Below, piece after piece: positions 7,776 to 17,325 of a stretch of DNA of 64,000 bases. This DNA comes from Salegentibacter salarius (GTDB lineage: Bacteria > Bacteroidota > Bacteroidia > Flavobacteriales > Flavobacteriaceae), in NCBI RefSeq assembly GCF_900168265.1, contig NZ_FVZF01000007.1, positions 58,295 to 122,294 on the forward strand, in the 5' to 3' direction. The position numbers and the translations under genes are program-made. The notes under the pieces are model-generated. The model did no database searches and was not told the origin of the DNA. It saw only the letters and a program-made list of their open reading frames with translations. Position 1 is the stretch's first letter; the number at the start of each line of letters is the position of its first letter.

Positions 7776-10019
7776 TTGCCCAATATTATCCCTAATTACT
7801 GGCAGGAATTCCTCAAATACCTAAGAAGCACCGACTTTTCTAAGGCTATGGTGCTTACGGTGGCAATAGGTTCTCCTGTAGGGATTTTTATTTGGTTGGG
7901 AAATTTTGAGATAGGTACCGTCCTGGCAATGGGCGCTTTGTTAAGTTCGCCCAGTGACATCCCCGGAAGCTTTAGACACAGGAATATTGGAGTAATTTTA
8001 GCGGCTTCACTTGCAGGAGTTGTCTCAATAATTATGGCTTATGCTTCGACGTACCTGTGGCTGGTTTTACCACTTTTAGGTCTGTTAATGTTCGGTATTG
8101 CCTATTTGGCGGTTTATGGTTTTAGAGCTTCCCTGGTGGCTTTTGCAGGTTTATTTGCCATTGTATTGAGTTTTGCGAATATTTCTACTGAAATTCTTCC
8201 CTGGGAAAGAGGCCTTCTTATTACAGGTGGTGGTTTGTGGTATTTGCTCTTAAGTAACCTTTGGACTTCCATAAATCCGAAACACCATACAGAGCAACTT
8301 TTAGCCGAATGCCTGGAGCTAACTGCCAAATACCTAAAAACAAGGGCGCATTTACTTACGGAAACCGCCGAAAGAGAAAAACTTCAGAAAGAGCTATTCT
8401 TATTACAAAGTGATCTTAACGAAAAGCACGAAAGTCTGCGGAATTTACTCATTACCGCAAGACGAGCTTCCGGGAATTCCAATTATGCGCGTAAAAGACT
8501 GCTGATTTTTATAGAATTGGTAGATATTTTAGAGTTGGCAATGGCCAATCCTGTAGATTATAAAAAAATGGATGAAGTCCTGGGGGAAGACCGGGAATTA
8601 CTGGAACGCTTTAAAAAACTAATTAAAAGGATCGCTTTTCAGCTGGATGAAATTTCGGTAGTTATTGAGAAGAAAAAAGAATCTTCCACCAAAGAAATTC
8701 GGGAGTATTTAAGAGGGATTGAAGAAAACTTTAAAGAAGTGCGCGTGCTTATTTCTTCGGAAAATACCGAAAAGTCATTTTTGCTTCAAAATTTATTCGA
8801 TTATTTAGAAAAACAGGGACAAAAGATCAATACCATAGTAAGGGTTTTACATAATTTAGATACTCGAGAACCGGGTTTATTAAAAAATAAGGAAGTTTCA
8901 CAGTTTATCACTCCGCAGGATTATGATCCTAAACTACTCGTAGAGAACTTTAATTTTGGTTCTCCAATTTTTAAACATTCCCTAAGACTGGCCATTGTAG
9001 TTTTAATAGGTTTTAGCATCGGATTATATTTTTCATTTGAAAATGCTTATTGGATAATCCTCACTATCGTAGTGATTATGCGTCCTAATTACGGTCTAAC
9101 CAAAGACCGCTCTAAACAAAGAATTGTAGGAACACTAATAGGCGCTGTAATCGCCCTGGGTATTGTTTTTGTAATTAAGAACCAGGTAGTTTATGGCATT
9201 CTTGGGCTGTTTTCCCTTACGCTAGCCTTCTCTTTGTTGCAGCGCAATTATCGTACAGCGGCGGTGTTTATTACGCTAAGTATTATTTTTATTTACTCGC
9301 TTCTAAAACCTGATGTTTTCAATGTAATTCAGTTTAGGGTTATAGATACCATTTTGGGTGCCGGCCTGGCTGCCCTGGGAAATCTTCTTCTTTGGCCGGC
9401 CTGGGAATCACAGCATATTAAAAGTGTGATTAAAGAAAGTATTAGCGCAAATAAAAAATACCTGGAAGAAATTGATAATTTTTACCACGAAAAAGGAGCT
9501 TTACCAACATCATATAAACTTTCCAGAAAAAAAGCATTTCTGGAAATGGGAAATTTAAGTGCTTCTTTTCAAAGGATGACGCAGGAACCAAAATTCAAGC
9601 AAAAAGAATTGGGTCAACTTTATAAAATTGTGGGTTTAAATCAAACTTTTCTTTCTGCTTTGGCATCTTTGGGAACTTTTATTCAAAACCATAAAACTAC
9701 TGCTGCTTCCAAAAATTTCGAGATTTTTGTTTCTCATATTTGTACAAATCTTGAAAATGCTAAAAAAGGCCTTGAGGAAACTAAGGAGTTAAAAGACCTT
9801 GATCCTGCCCGAACAGAAAAGGCGGCTTCAGCTTTGCTTAAAACCTATAAAAAGCTACTTGCAGAAAGGGAAAATCAATTAAAAGAAGAGCCCGAAAATG
9901 ATCAAAAAGACGTACAATTAAGATTGCAGGAAGCACAATTGGTAAGCAGCCAGGTACAATGGTTATTAGAAATTTCAGAAAATCTTCAAAAAACCATAGC
10001 TAAAACAAAATTCAGCTAA
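7776..10019 (+). CDS. FUSC-family (YccS/YhfK-like) membrane protein, TTG start
   Basis: A 747-residue inner-membrane protein with two sets of about five hydrophobic segments, roughly residues 25-165 and 400-545, each followed by a long helical cytosolic region. This duplicated layout and the repeated motifs (MGALLSSPSDIPGSFRHRN and RPNYGLTKDRSKQRIVGTL) are those of FUSC/YccS proteins, which relate to aromatic acid efflux (AaeB). The start appears to be TTG: the preceding codon in frame is a stop, and the next ATG (7848) would remove 24 residues that fit the family. The stop abuts the ATG of the next gene, indicating an operon. The transported substrate is unknown. Confidence 0.85.
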   Translation: MPNIIPNYWQEFLKYLRSTDFSKAMVLTVAIGSPVGIFIWLGNFEIGTVLAMGALLSSPSDIPGSFRHRNIGVILAASLAGVVSIIMAYASTYLWLVLPLLGLLMFGIAYLAVYGFRASLVAFAGLFAIVLSFANISTEILPWERGLLITGGGLWYLLLSNLWTSINPKHHTEQLLAECLELTAKYLKTRAHLLTETAEREKLQKELFLLQSDLNEKHESLRNLLITARRASGNSNYARKRLLIFIELVDILELAMANPVDYKKMDEVLGEDRELLERFKKLIKRIAFQLDEISVVIEKKKESSTKEIREYLRGIEENFKEVRVLISSENTEKSFLLQNLFDYLEKQGQKINTIVRVLHNLDTREPGLLKNKEVSQFITPQDYDPKLLVENFNFGSPIFKHSLRLAIVVLIGFSIGLYFSFENAYWIILTIVVIMRPNYGLTKDRSKQRIVGTLIGAVIALGIVFVIKNQVVYGILGLFSLTLAFSLLQRNYRTAAVFITLSIIFIYSLLKPDVFNVIQFRVIDTILGAGLAALGNLLLWPAWESQHIKSVIKESISANKKYLEEIDNFYHEKGALPTSYKLSRKKAFLEMGNLSASFQRMTQEPKFKQKELGQLYKIVGLNQTFLSALASLGTFIQNHKTTAASKNFEIFVSHICTNLENAKKGLEETKELKDLDPARTEKAASALLKTYKKLLAERENQLKEEPENDQKDVQLRLQEAQLVSSQVQWLLEISENLQKTIAKTKFS

Positions 10020-10541
10020 ATGAGTAAACGCCAGTTAAAAAAATATCTCCAGGATTTAGACAAAGAACAATTAGAGGAACAAATCGTAGACCTTTATGAG
10101 CGCTTTAAGCCGGTAAAAGTTTTTTACGATTTTGTGTTTAATCCAAGGGAAGAAGAATTGATGCGGAAGTCTAAACTAAAGATTTCTAAAGAATATTTTC
10201 CTGAAACCCGGCGCAAACCAAAAGCCCGAAGATCTATTGCGCAAAAGGAAATCAAACATTTTAAGCAACTTGGTGTAGAACCGCATTTAACTGCAGATCT
10301 AATGCTTTTTAATATTGAAATTGCCCAAACTTTTGCCGAAGAAAAAAGCAATTTAAAAGAAGCTTTCTGTAAAAGTATATTCAAATCTTTTGAAGAAGCG
10401 GTGAAGTTTATTCTGAAAGAAGGAATTTTAGCAGAATTCAAGCTTAGAATTCTAAAAATTGCTGCCGAAGCCGAAAGCCAGAATTGGCCTAATGCTTACC
10501 GGTTTGAAAAAATTGAAATGCAATTTCAGGCTGCACCTTAA
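10020..10541 (+). CDS. DUF6155-family protein
   Basis: A 173-residue soluble, largely helical and basic protein. The start (MSKRQLKKYLQDLDKEQLEE followed by VDLYERFKPVKVFYDFVFNP) is the pattern I associate with DUF6155, a family known mainly from Bacteroidota and without an assigned function. Its ATG follows the FUSC stop codon with no spacer, so translation is probably coupled. The secreted-protein gene starts 18 bases downstream. No membrane segments, signal peptide or catalytic motif are visible. Confidence 0.75.
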   Translation: MSKRQLKKYLQDLDKEQLEEQIVDLYERFKPVKVFYDFVFNPREEELMRKSKLKISKEYFPETRRKPKARRSIAQKEIKHFKQLGVEPHLTADLMLFNIEIAQTFAEEKSNLKEAFCKSIFKSFEEAVKFILKEGILAEFKLRILKIAAEAESQNWPNAYRFEKIEMQFQAAP

Positions 10542-10559
10542 TTGTGTACTTTTGAAGGA

Positions 10560-12413
10560 ATGAGATTTTTCCTGCTTTTCTTTTTACTTATATTTTGCAC
10601 TAACGCTTATGCCCAGCTAGGTTTTTGTGAAGGTAGTAAGGGCGATCCCATCTTTCACGAAGATTTTGAAGCTTCTTCAGAACTTCCTCCAGGCACTACC
10701 AATTATATCTATGTAAACCAGGATCCGCAGGATGGAGAGTATACGGTATCCAATCAAATTGGAAATTTTATTACTTCCTGGCATTCCAGTTTACCACCCA
10801 GCACGGTTTCCAACCGTAACGCATTAATTGTAAATGCTTCATTTAATTCCGGCCGTTTTTACCGAACCGAGATTTCCGGACTTTGCGAGCATACCACTTA
10901 TGAGTTTTCAGCTTTTTTAATGAATGTTTACGATAGGTCCAGTATGGTTTGCGAAAATGGAGGAATTCCTATAAATGTTCGGTTTGAGATCTGGGACGAA
11001 ACCGATTCCAATTTATTAAAAGAAGGAAACACAGGGAATATTCCCTCACTAAATTCTCCCGAATGGGAGCAATATGCGCTTACTTTTCAAACCGAAGTAG
11101 GGCAGGAGGCTGTGATTCTTAAAATGTTTAATAATGGAGAAGGAGGCTGCGGAAATGACCTGGCCATAGATGATATAATCTTTAGGTCTTGCGGAGATCT
11201 TACTACCGTGACTTCAGAAAATAGGAATAACAGATTAGACGTTTGTGCCGAAGACGCTCCGGTAAGTCTTAACCTTGAAGCTACACCAGATTTTTCGGTA
11301 TACAATTCTCATGCTTACCAATGGCAGGAAAGTATTGATAATGAAAACTGGAGCGATATACCAGGTGAAAATGATGAAGTTTACAATACTTCAGCTTTAA
11401 ATTCAACTCGATATTTTAGGGTAAAAGTTGCTGAAGATCCTGTGAATTTAAACACTAATTTATGCAGTTCTGTTTCAGAGATCTTTACCGTGAATATTCT
11501 AGAAACTCCTGAACCACCGGAAAGTGATGGCAATGTTAGTATTTGTAGCGAAGATGAAATTCCTGAATTAAATGTGCAAGTTGAAAAAAATGAAACCGCA
11601 AATTGGTATGATGAAAATAACAACCTTATTGCCGAAAATACCGATTCCTACTTGCCGGAAACACCAGGAATATATTATGTTGAAGCTATCAATGAAGGTT
11701 TTGATTGTGAACCCAGTTCACGTATAGCTATAATTTTTACTATAAATGAAAGTCCTCAGGTAGATGATGAAGTTTTACAGCTTTGTGATGGTGGAAATCT
11801 TATTCTCGATGCCGGTTTATCCAGACTTACTTATGAATGGTCTACCGGCGAGACTACAGAAAAAATTGAAATAGATACACCCGGGAATTATAGTGTGATT
11901 CTTACCACTGCCGAAGGTTGTTCTACCACGAAGAATTTTGAAGTTAAGCAGGTAGATATTGCGGCGATAGAAAGCGTAAATTCCGATTTGCGGAATATTA
12001 TTGTAACCCCGGCTAACGAAGGGGATTTTGAATATTCTTTAGATGGGAGTTCTTATCAAACTTCCAATATATTCACAGCTGTTCCCGGTGGAATTTATAC
12101 GATTTACATGCGTGATCTTTCTGCCTGTAATACGGTAACCAGGGAATTTCCGCATATCGTGATTCCAAAATTCATAACCCCCAATGGGGATGGTTATAAT
12201 GATACTTTCAGCATCAACGGGCTTGAATATTTTCCTTCTTCAGAAATAAAAATTTTTGATCGCTATGGAAAATTATTAAAAGCGGGCGCAGGGGAAACTT
12301 TTAATTGGAATGGCACCTTAAAAAGTCGCGCTCTTCCCTCTAACGATTATTGGTATCACATTATAATTGAAGGCTTTAAAACCCTTAAAGGATCCTTTAG
12401 TTTAAAGCGTTGA
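10560..12413 (+). CDS. Secreted protein with T9SS type B sorting domain
   Basis: A 617-residue exported protein. A signal peptide (MRFFLLFFLLIFCTNAYAQ) is cleaved after the AYAQ. The first 200 residues (FHEDFEASSELPPGTTNYIY onwards) form a beta-rich module with several cysteines. Next come Ig-like stretches (VSLNLEATPDFS, YQWQESIDNENW) and repeated sections with the C-x-x-x-x-P pattern. The last 85 residues hold the gliding-motility C-terminal domain (IPKFITPNGDGYNDTFSI, FDRYGKLL, YWYHI, LKGSFSLKR), which directs export through the type IX system and attachment to the cell surface or shared SprF-type path. I start at the ATG at 10560; the upstream TTG would spoil the signal peptide. The 3' end overlaps the convergent MFS gene by 12 bases. 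Confidence 0.9.
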   Translation: MRFFLLFFLLIFCTNAYAQLGFCEGSKGDPIFHEDFEASSELPPGTTNYIYVNQDPQDGEYTVSNQIGNFITSWHSSLPPSTVSNRNALIVNASFNSGRFYRTEISGLCEHTTYEFSAFLMNVYDRSSMVCENGGIPINVRFEIWDETDSNLLKEGNTGNIPSLNSPEWEQYALTFQTEVGQEAVILKMFNNGEGGCGNDLAIDDIIFRSCGDLTTVTSENRNNRLDVCAEDAPVSLNLEATPDFSVYNSHAYQWQESIDNENWSDIPGENDEVYNTSALNSTRYFRVKVAEDPVNLNTNLCSSVSEIFTVNILETPEPPESDGNVSICSEDEIPELNVQVEKNETANWYDENNNLIAENTDSYLPETPGIYYVEAINEGFDCEPSSRIAIIFTINESPQVDDEVLQLCDGGNLILDAGLSRLTYEWSTGETTEKIEIDTPGNYSVILTTAEGCSTTKNFEVKQVDIAAIESVNSDLRNIIVTPANEGDFEYSLDGSSYQTSNIFTAVPGGIYTIYMRDLSACNTVTREFPHIVIPKFITPNGDGYNDTFSINGLEYFPSSEIKIFDRYGKLLKAGAGETFNWNGTLKSRALPSNDYWYHIIIEGFKTLKGSFSLKR

Positions 12414-13613
12414 GACTTTTGTAACATTCTTTATTCGTTGTGAGTTTAGGCTAATTAATAGCATCGCAGCAAATAAGAGAAGAATGATAGTGCTAAAATC
12501 GAAATTACCATCAATCATAAAACCAACCAGTAAAGGGCCTAAGGCGGTACTAATTACCATAAACATAGTAAAGACACTTCGTATGGCGCCCATTTTTTCG
12601 GTTCCGTAAATTTCGGCAATAAGGGATGTTTTAACCGTGCCTGCCATTCCCGTGGTAATTCCGGCAGTGATTAAAAATAGAAGCGCTCCAATAATACTAT
12701 CCATTAATGCAAAAGGGATCAAACCTAATGTCATTGGGATAAGATAAACCCTGAACATTTTTTTCGCACTAAATTTATCAACCCAGGTTCCGCCGAGTAG
12801 TGAGAATAAAAATCTCGAAATCGCATAAACCGTGAAAAATGTAGCGTAGAGTTGTGGTGACCATCCTTTATCTTCAACAAAAACATATTGATAAAAGAAG
12901 ATAGCCGTGTTGGTGAAACTCAGAATAAAACTGGCAGGCATCATAATTCCAAAGCGCTTATCGAAAACTACGCCTTTGTAATCTTTTAAAAGCGACCAGG
13001 TAGATGGTTTTCCTTCGGTAGAAAGTTGCTGGTCAAAATCCAGTAGATTAGTAAACTTCAATCTTATTAAATATAGTAGTAGTGCAACACCACTAACAAT
13101 TGCAGCAATTCGCCAATCAAAAAAGGCGATAATAGAGGTAATAATTATTGGGAACACAGCTTCTCCCATAGAATAGCCTAGCGAGGAAATACTAAGCGCT
13201 TTTCCGCGGTTTTTATCAAAATACTTAGAGATAATGGTCATACTTATATGACTCATTAGCCCCTGGCCGCAAAGCCTAAGCCCGATCAAAGCCACAAAAA
13301 GTACCGCTATATGATAGGAAAGTCCCAGCAAAATACTGGATAGTCCCAGGCTCAAGACGGTAAAGGCCGTAACTTTTTTTACCGGTTTGTGATCTACGGT
13401 ATGGCCTACACTTAACATAATTATTGAAGCCGCTACGGTACAACCGGCATATATGGCACCAAAGGTACCTTCGGTAATGGCAAAGGCTTGAACAATTTCG
13501 GGAACATACAGGGAAACAAGAAAGGTTTGGCCAAAACTTGATAAAAAGGTGAGCAACCATCCAAAACTGACTTTCTTAAAATTTCCGCGTAAAAAATTAA
13601 AATATTCCTTCAA
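12402..13613 (-). CDS. MFS transporter
   Basis: A 403-residue major facilitator superfamily carrier with twelve predicted membrane helices in two halves. The first cytosolic loop has the degenerate MFS signature VGHTVDHKPVKK between helices 2 and 3 (usual GxxxDRxGRR), and SKYFDKNRGKALSISSLGYS marks the helix 4-5 region as in the oxalate/formate and monocarboxylate-like groups. The second half repeats the pattern (GGTWVDKFSAKK). Substrate and direction of transport cannot be read. It is convergent with, and overlaps by 12 bases, the T9SS gene. Confidence 0.86.
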   Translation of the reverse strand: MKEYFNFLRGNFKKVSFGWLLTFLSSFGQTFLVSLYVPEIVQAFAITEGTFGAIYAGCTVAASIIMLSVGHTVDHKPVKKVTAFTVLSLGLSSILLGLSYHIAVLFVALIGLRLCGQGLMSHISMTIISKYFDKNRGKALSISSLGYSMGEAVFPIIITSIIAFFDWRIAAIVSGVALLLYLIRLKFTNLLDFDQQLSTEGKPSTWSLLKDYKGVVFDKRFGIMMPASFILSFTNTAIFFYQYVFVEDKGWSPQLYATFFTVYAISRFLFSLLGGTWVDKFSAKKMFRVYLIPMTLGLIPFALMDSIIGALLFLITAGITTGMAGTVKTSLIAEIYGTEKMGAIRSVFTMFMVISTALGPLLVGFMIDGNFDFSTIILLLFAAMLLISLNSQRIKNVTKVSTL

Positions 13614-13700
13614 AATGTACTTTTCAAATTTTCAAAGGTGCAAAGGTAAGCTTACAGGGAAATAATGTAATAGCCAGTAGCTGTAAATTCTTTAAAATAT

Positions 13701-13727
13701 AAAAGCCACCCTTTTGAGGTGGCCTGG
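13701..13727. terminator. Hairpin terminator between small peptide gene and MFS gene
   Basis: GCCACC (13705-13710) pairs with GGTGGC (13718-13723) around a 7-base loop. On the minus strand it is followed by a T-rich stretch, so it most likely ends the transcript of the 34-codon gene at 13756-13860. Confidence 0.7.
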
Positions 13728-13755
13728 AATTTTTTCATTTAAAAATTAATCCAAT

Positions 13756-13860
13756 TTATTTTTTGGATTTTTCGTGTTTGGCTGGTTGCTTTTTAGGTGC
13801 TGCCTGTTTTTTAGGCTCCTTCTTTGCATCTTCCATTTTGTGTTTTCCTGGCTGTGCCAT
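13756..13860 (-). CDS. Small lysine-rich peptide, 34 aa
   Basis: A 34-codon frame from ATG at 13860 to TAA. The peptide starts MAQPGKHKMEDAKKEPKKQ and is about one third lysine, with several Pro, Ala, Gln and His residues and no hydrophobic stretch. It would be disordered and highly basic. A hairpin terminator lies 30-55 bases downstream and an AT-rich leader of about 200 bases upstream, so it looks like an independent transcription unit. It was too short for the usual ORF cut-off. Function unknown; nucleic acid or polyanion binding is possible from charge alone. Confidence 0.5.
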   Translation of the reverse strand: MAQPGKHKMEDAKKEPKKQAAPKKQPAKHEKSKK

Positions 13861-14087
13861 TTTATTTAAAATTAATTGATTAATCTTATAAAGGTATGAC
13901 TATAATGAACTGGTTTTTAGTTAATTGTGAAAATGTTAACTTGGCTTTAAATTTCTAAAAAATGATAAGCTAATAGAAATCATATAAGCTTATTGAAAGC
14001 ATTTATAATAAATTAAATGCAATTTGATTTGCTATTGTTTACATTTGAAATAAAACAAGGAATATCATTCTAAAATTGCAGTTTTAA

Positions 14088-14876
14088 ATGAGTCAGAGTG
14101 AAGTTATAGAGAAGATAAAAGCACAGAAAAACCTACCGAATTTAAAATTCAGTATAAAAGATAAAACCGAAGCTTTTACCAATAATCTTTTTTACACGTT
14201 GTTTGATGAAGAGACACCGGTAGAGGAAAATATTAAGAAATTAGGAAAAGACTTTGAAGAACTGGCAGATTTGGTTTGCTGGAAGCCAGAGACGCCCTGT
14301 AGAGATATTTGGCAGGATTATCTAGATATGTTACCCGGAATCTTAAAAAAACTCAATAAAGATGCTGAAGCGATCTCACAAAACGATCCTGCGGCAAATT
14401 CTATAGAAGAGGTTATTCTTTCCTACCCGGGATTTTTCGCCATTGCTATTTATCGTTTTAGCCACGAGTTTTATAAATTTGGGCTTCCACTTGTGCCGCG
14501 TCTAATGGCAGAGTGTGCCCACGGTCTTACCGGAACCGATATTAATCCCGGGGCGCAAATTGGCACTCCATTTTTTATAGATCATGCTACAGGAGTAGTT
14601 ATTGGGGAAACTGCAGTTATAGAGGATAATGTAAAGATCTACCAGGGAGTTACACTTGGAGCACTTTACGTAGATCGCAACTTAAAAAATATTAAAAGGC
14701 ATCCTACCATAGAAAAAAATGTGACAATCTACGCTAACGCCACTATTCTAGGTGGGGAAACAACTATAGGAGCCAATAGTATCATTGGAGGAAATGTGTG
14801 GTTAACGGCTTCTGTGCCAAAAAACTCTATGGTTTCCCACACTCCTCAAATCAATATAAAAAATACGAGTAAGTAA
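14088..14876 (+). CDS. cysE: Serine O-acetyltransferase
   Basis: A 262-residue enzyme that acetylates L-serine with acetyl-CoA, the first step of cysteine synthesis. The N-terminal helical domain contains NDPAANSIEEVILSYPGFFA at about residues 101-120. The left-handed beta helix of hexapeptide repeats follows (INPGAQIGTPFFIDHATGVV, IGETAVIEDNVKIYQGVTLG, ATILGGETTIGANSIIGG). FIDHATG carries the catalytic His/Asp region. It is the EpsC-like long form common in Bacteroidota. Its TAA overlaps the ATG of cysM by one base, so the two steps are coupled. Confidence 0.93.
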   Translation: MSQSEVIEKIKAQKNLPNLKFSIKDKTEAFTNNLFYTLFDEETPVEENIKKLGKDFEELADLVCWKPETPCRDIWQDYLDMLPGILKKLNKDAEAISQNDPAANSIEEVILSYPGFFAIAIYRFSHEFYKFGLPLVPRLMAECAHGLTGTDINPGAQIGTPFFIDHATGVVIGETAVIEDNVKIYQGVTLGALYVDRNLKNIKRHPTIEKNVTIYANATILGGETTIGANSIIGGNVWLTASVPKNSMVSHTPQINIKNTSK

Positions 14877-15760
14877 TGAACGATTCGATATTAGATCTCA
14901 TAGGAAATACACCTTTAGTAAAAGCGCAAACTTTAGTTGATAACCCAAAGGTTCAGCTTTATTTTAAACTGGAAGGCCAAAACCCCGGCGGAAGCGTAAA
15001 GGACCGCGCAGCTTATAATATGATTAAAAGCGCTTTAGATAGGGGAGATATCACTCAAGAAACCAAGCTTATTGAAGCTACCAGCGGAAATACAGGAATA
15101 GCCCTGGCTATGGTAGCCAGAATTTTTAAGCTTGATATTGAATTGGTAATGCCTGAAAATTCCACAATAGAGCGCGTTCAAACTATGCGTGCCTATGGCG
15201 CTAAAGTTACACTTACCGATGCCGAAGGAGGCATTGAAGGTGCCCGTGATTATGCTGAAGAAAAAATGGCTAGTGGCGATTATTTTATGATCAATCAGTT
15301 TAGTAATAACGATAACTGGCAGGCGCATTATAATACTACCGGCCCGGAGATTTGGAACGATACCAGGCATAAAGTAACTCACTTCGTTTCTTCCATGGGA
15401 ACAACGGGGACCATTATGGGTACTTCTACGTTTTTGAAGGAAAAGAATAAAGAAATTCAAATTGTAGGGGTGCAACCAACCGATAATTCTCGAATTCCAG
15501 GAATTAGAAAATGGCCGGAAGCTTATTTACCTAAAATATTTACGCCAAAAAAGGTAGATCGTATTATGGAAGTAAGCGAAGATGAAGCTGTGATAATGAC
15601 CAAGAAGCTTGCAACAGAAGAAGGCATATTTGCTGGAATGAGCAGTGGAGGCGCAACTGCCGCCGCTGTTAGATTATGTAACGAATTGGATGAAGGTATT
15701 GTGGTAAGTATAGTTTGCGACCGTGGAGACCGTTATTTATCATCTAATATTTTTGACTAA
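14876..15760 (+). CDS. cysM: Cysteine synthase B (O-acetylserine sulfhydrylase)
   Basis: A 294-residue fold-type II PLP enzyme converting O-acetylserine and sulfide (or thiosulfate) to cysteine. The PLP lysine is K42 in NPGGSVKDRAA. The substrate loop TSGNTGIALAMVA follows near residue 66, and the phosphate-binding glycine loop is SSMGTTGTIMGTS. GIFAGMSSGGATAAA is the late cofactor motif. The short length and IRKWPEAYLPKIF segment favour the CysM subgroup over CysK. It is coupled to cysE by a one-base overlap and followed by a hairpin. Confidence 0.93.
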   Translation: MNDSILDLIGNTPLVKAQTLVDNPKVQLYFKLEGQNPGGSVKDRAAYNMIKSALDRGDITQETKLIEATSGNTGIALAMVARIFKLDIELVMPENSTIERVQTMRAYGAKVTLTDAEGGIEGARDYAEEKMASGDYFMINQFSNNDNWQAHYNTTGPEIWNDTRHKVTHFVSSMGTTGTIMGTSTFLKEKNKEIQIVGVQPTDNSRIPGIRKWPEAYLPKIFTPKKVDRIMEVSEDEAVIMTKKLATEEGIFAGMSSGGATAAAVRLCNELDEGIVVSIVCDRGDRYLSSNIFD

Positions 15761-15766
15761 AAAAAT

Positions 15767-15799
15767 ACTCCGGGAGTTGTGTTTATCAACTTCCGGAGT
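15767..15799. terminator. Hairpin terminator between cysM and the secreted protein gene
   Basis: ACTCCGGGAGTTG pairs with CAACTTCCGGAGT (one mismatch) around a 7-base loop. The T-tract is on the minus-strand side, so it clearly ends the minus-strand gene at 15817, and the hairpin could also end cysEM. Confidence 0.85.
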
Positions 15800-15816
15800 A
15801 AAATAAAAACCCAGTT

Positions 15817-16380
15817 TTATTCTAAAGTAGCAACAGCCACACCTGAGGCGTTTCTGCTAATATTCATTTTTACATTTTTCTTATTTTTTCCATTTTCAAG
15901 TTTTACTTTGTAAAATTCCTTATCCACAGTCCATCCAGATTTTGAATAGGCTAAATGTTTGGTGCCTACAATTCTATATCCTTCATTAGCTTTTAAAACT
16001 TTTACAATAGATTTATTAGGAAGATTAACATCTATAAAGCGCTGACTACTGGAAGTAATTTCTCCATCTTCATTATAATTCACCCTTAAAGTCCCCTTAT
16101 TGGTGACAAAGGTCACGGTGTATTTATTATAATCTTTGCCCTGGTTGGCTTCAATAAAATCTTCAATACTGAAGTTTTGTTTTGCATATTTCAAAGGGTT
16201 TGCGTGAAATTGCCCTATATAGTCTTCACTAACATTAAATGTTAGGGAATTTGAAGACTCATCAATTTCTAAAGATGTAGGATCATATTCCATCTTTAAT
16301 TCGTCTAGCTTAATTACACCTTGTGCATAAACCATCCCCGCAATGGTAAAACATAATAAGCTTAAGATTAGCTTTTTCAT
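15817..16380 (-). CDS. Secreted hypothetical protein
   Basis: A 187-residue protein with a clear signal peptide (MKKLILSLLCFTIAGMVYAQ, cleavage after AQ) and no lipobox, so it is probably periplasmic or secreted. The mature part is rich in beta strands with many Lys, Asn and Asp residues. I do not recognise a family. It lacks cysteines in the mature region and any T9SS sorting signal at its C-terminus (ends GVAVATLE). It stands alone, ended by the hairpin at 15767-15799. Confidence 0.72.
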   Translation of the reverse strand: MKKLILSLLCFTIAGMVYAQGVIKLDELKMEYDPTSLEIDESSNSLTFNVSEDYIGQFHANPLKYAKQNFSIEDFIEANQGKDYNKYTVTFVTNKGTLRVNYNEDGEITSSSQRFIDVNLPNKSIVKVLKANEGYRIVGTKHLAYSKSGWTVDKEFYKVKLENGKNKKNVKMNISRNASGVAVATLE

Positions 16381-16501
16381 AATAGTTTCATTTAAAGATT
16401 AATAAATAATTGAATACCAAAGATAATCTAGCATTACTCGAGGCAAAACTACTTAAGTAGCATTAAACCAGAGTTTAACGATTTTTAACTTATTTATTTA
16501 A

Positions 16502-17200
16502 TTATTGATTGGTTGCCTTTTTGAGCAATAGTGGAAGGTTGATAACTTCTACTTCTTTTCTACCTATTTTTAGAATTCCTTCCTTTTTGAAATCCTGAAA
16601 ATGCCTGTTTACGACTGCCCGGGTAGATCCTATTAAATTCGCAATTTCTTCATTAGAGAGGTCATTGATATACTCTAATTTCTGTGATTTATGATTAAGG
16701 TTTTTTAAAATAAGCTTCGCAAGCCGGGCTGGAATATCGAAAAAAGTATGATTAACAGCATAATCTTCTAAGCTTAAAAGTTGCTGACTTACGTAGGTAA
16801 GTAATCTCTCATTAAGCTTAGGATACATTTTTAACCACTTGCGCATGGTAATGGTAGGAGTAGAAAGCATTTTTACTTCCTCCAGAGATTCGTAATAGCT
16901 CTTATGGTTGCAGTTATCAACTAAAGATATTACATCAAAAAATTGATTTTGAATTAATAAGAATAGCGTGAATTCGCGGCCGGTATCTTTATCGGTTTGG
17001 AATACCTTTAAACGTCCCGAAATTATAATATGAAATTTGTGTCTTAACTGGTAGCAGTTGCTACAAGTGCGCGCCGGCCATTTCTCTTCAACAAAGTTTG
17101 AAGCAATTTCCGCCAGGATACTTTCATCAAAATCCTTAAAAAGAATATTATTGCTTATGGTATTATAACCAATTCCGTTTGCTCCTCCTTTCAGCTTCAT
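16502..17200 (-). CDS. Crp/Fnr-family transcriptional regulator
   Basis: A 232-residue regulator with an N-terminal cyclic-nucleotide-binding-type beta barrel (about residues 20-135) and a C-terminal winged helix (about 160-225; LSNEEIANLIGSTRAVVNRH is the helix-turn-helix). The cyclic AMP-contacting arginine/serine cassette of Crp is not visible. A CSNC motif (in ARTCSNCYQLRH) recalls Fnr-like N-terminal cysteines, but four cluster ligands are not evident. The start is set at the ATG at 17200; a GTG two codons upstream is also possible. It is divergent from the helicase gene, and its target is unknown. Confidence 0.85.
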   Translation of the reverse strand: MKLKGGANGIGYNTISNNILFKDFDESILAEIASNFVEEKWPARTCSNCYQLRHKFHIIISGRLKVFQTDKDTGREFTLFLLIQNQFFDVISLVDNCNHKSYYESLEEVKMLSTPTITMRKWLKMYPKLNERLLTYVSQQLLSLEDYAVNHTFFDIPARLAKLILKNLNHKSQKLEYINDLSNEEIANLIGSTRAVVNRHFQDFKKEGILKIGRKEVEVINLPLLLKKATNQ

Positions 17201-17325
17201 AATCACGCAGTTTGAAAAAAATGGGACCTACCGAAGGGAGTGAAAATGAAACTTAAATTTAATCATTTTTGAGGTGCTTATTCGTATTTCTATCCTAAAT
17301 ATTTCTTTAAACCTAAGAAATCAGC

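Noticed and set aside
13276..13560. Alternative minus-strand frame in the MFS gene
   Set aside because: Shifted frame in a membrane-protein gene; the MFS frame has all family marks.
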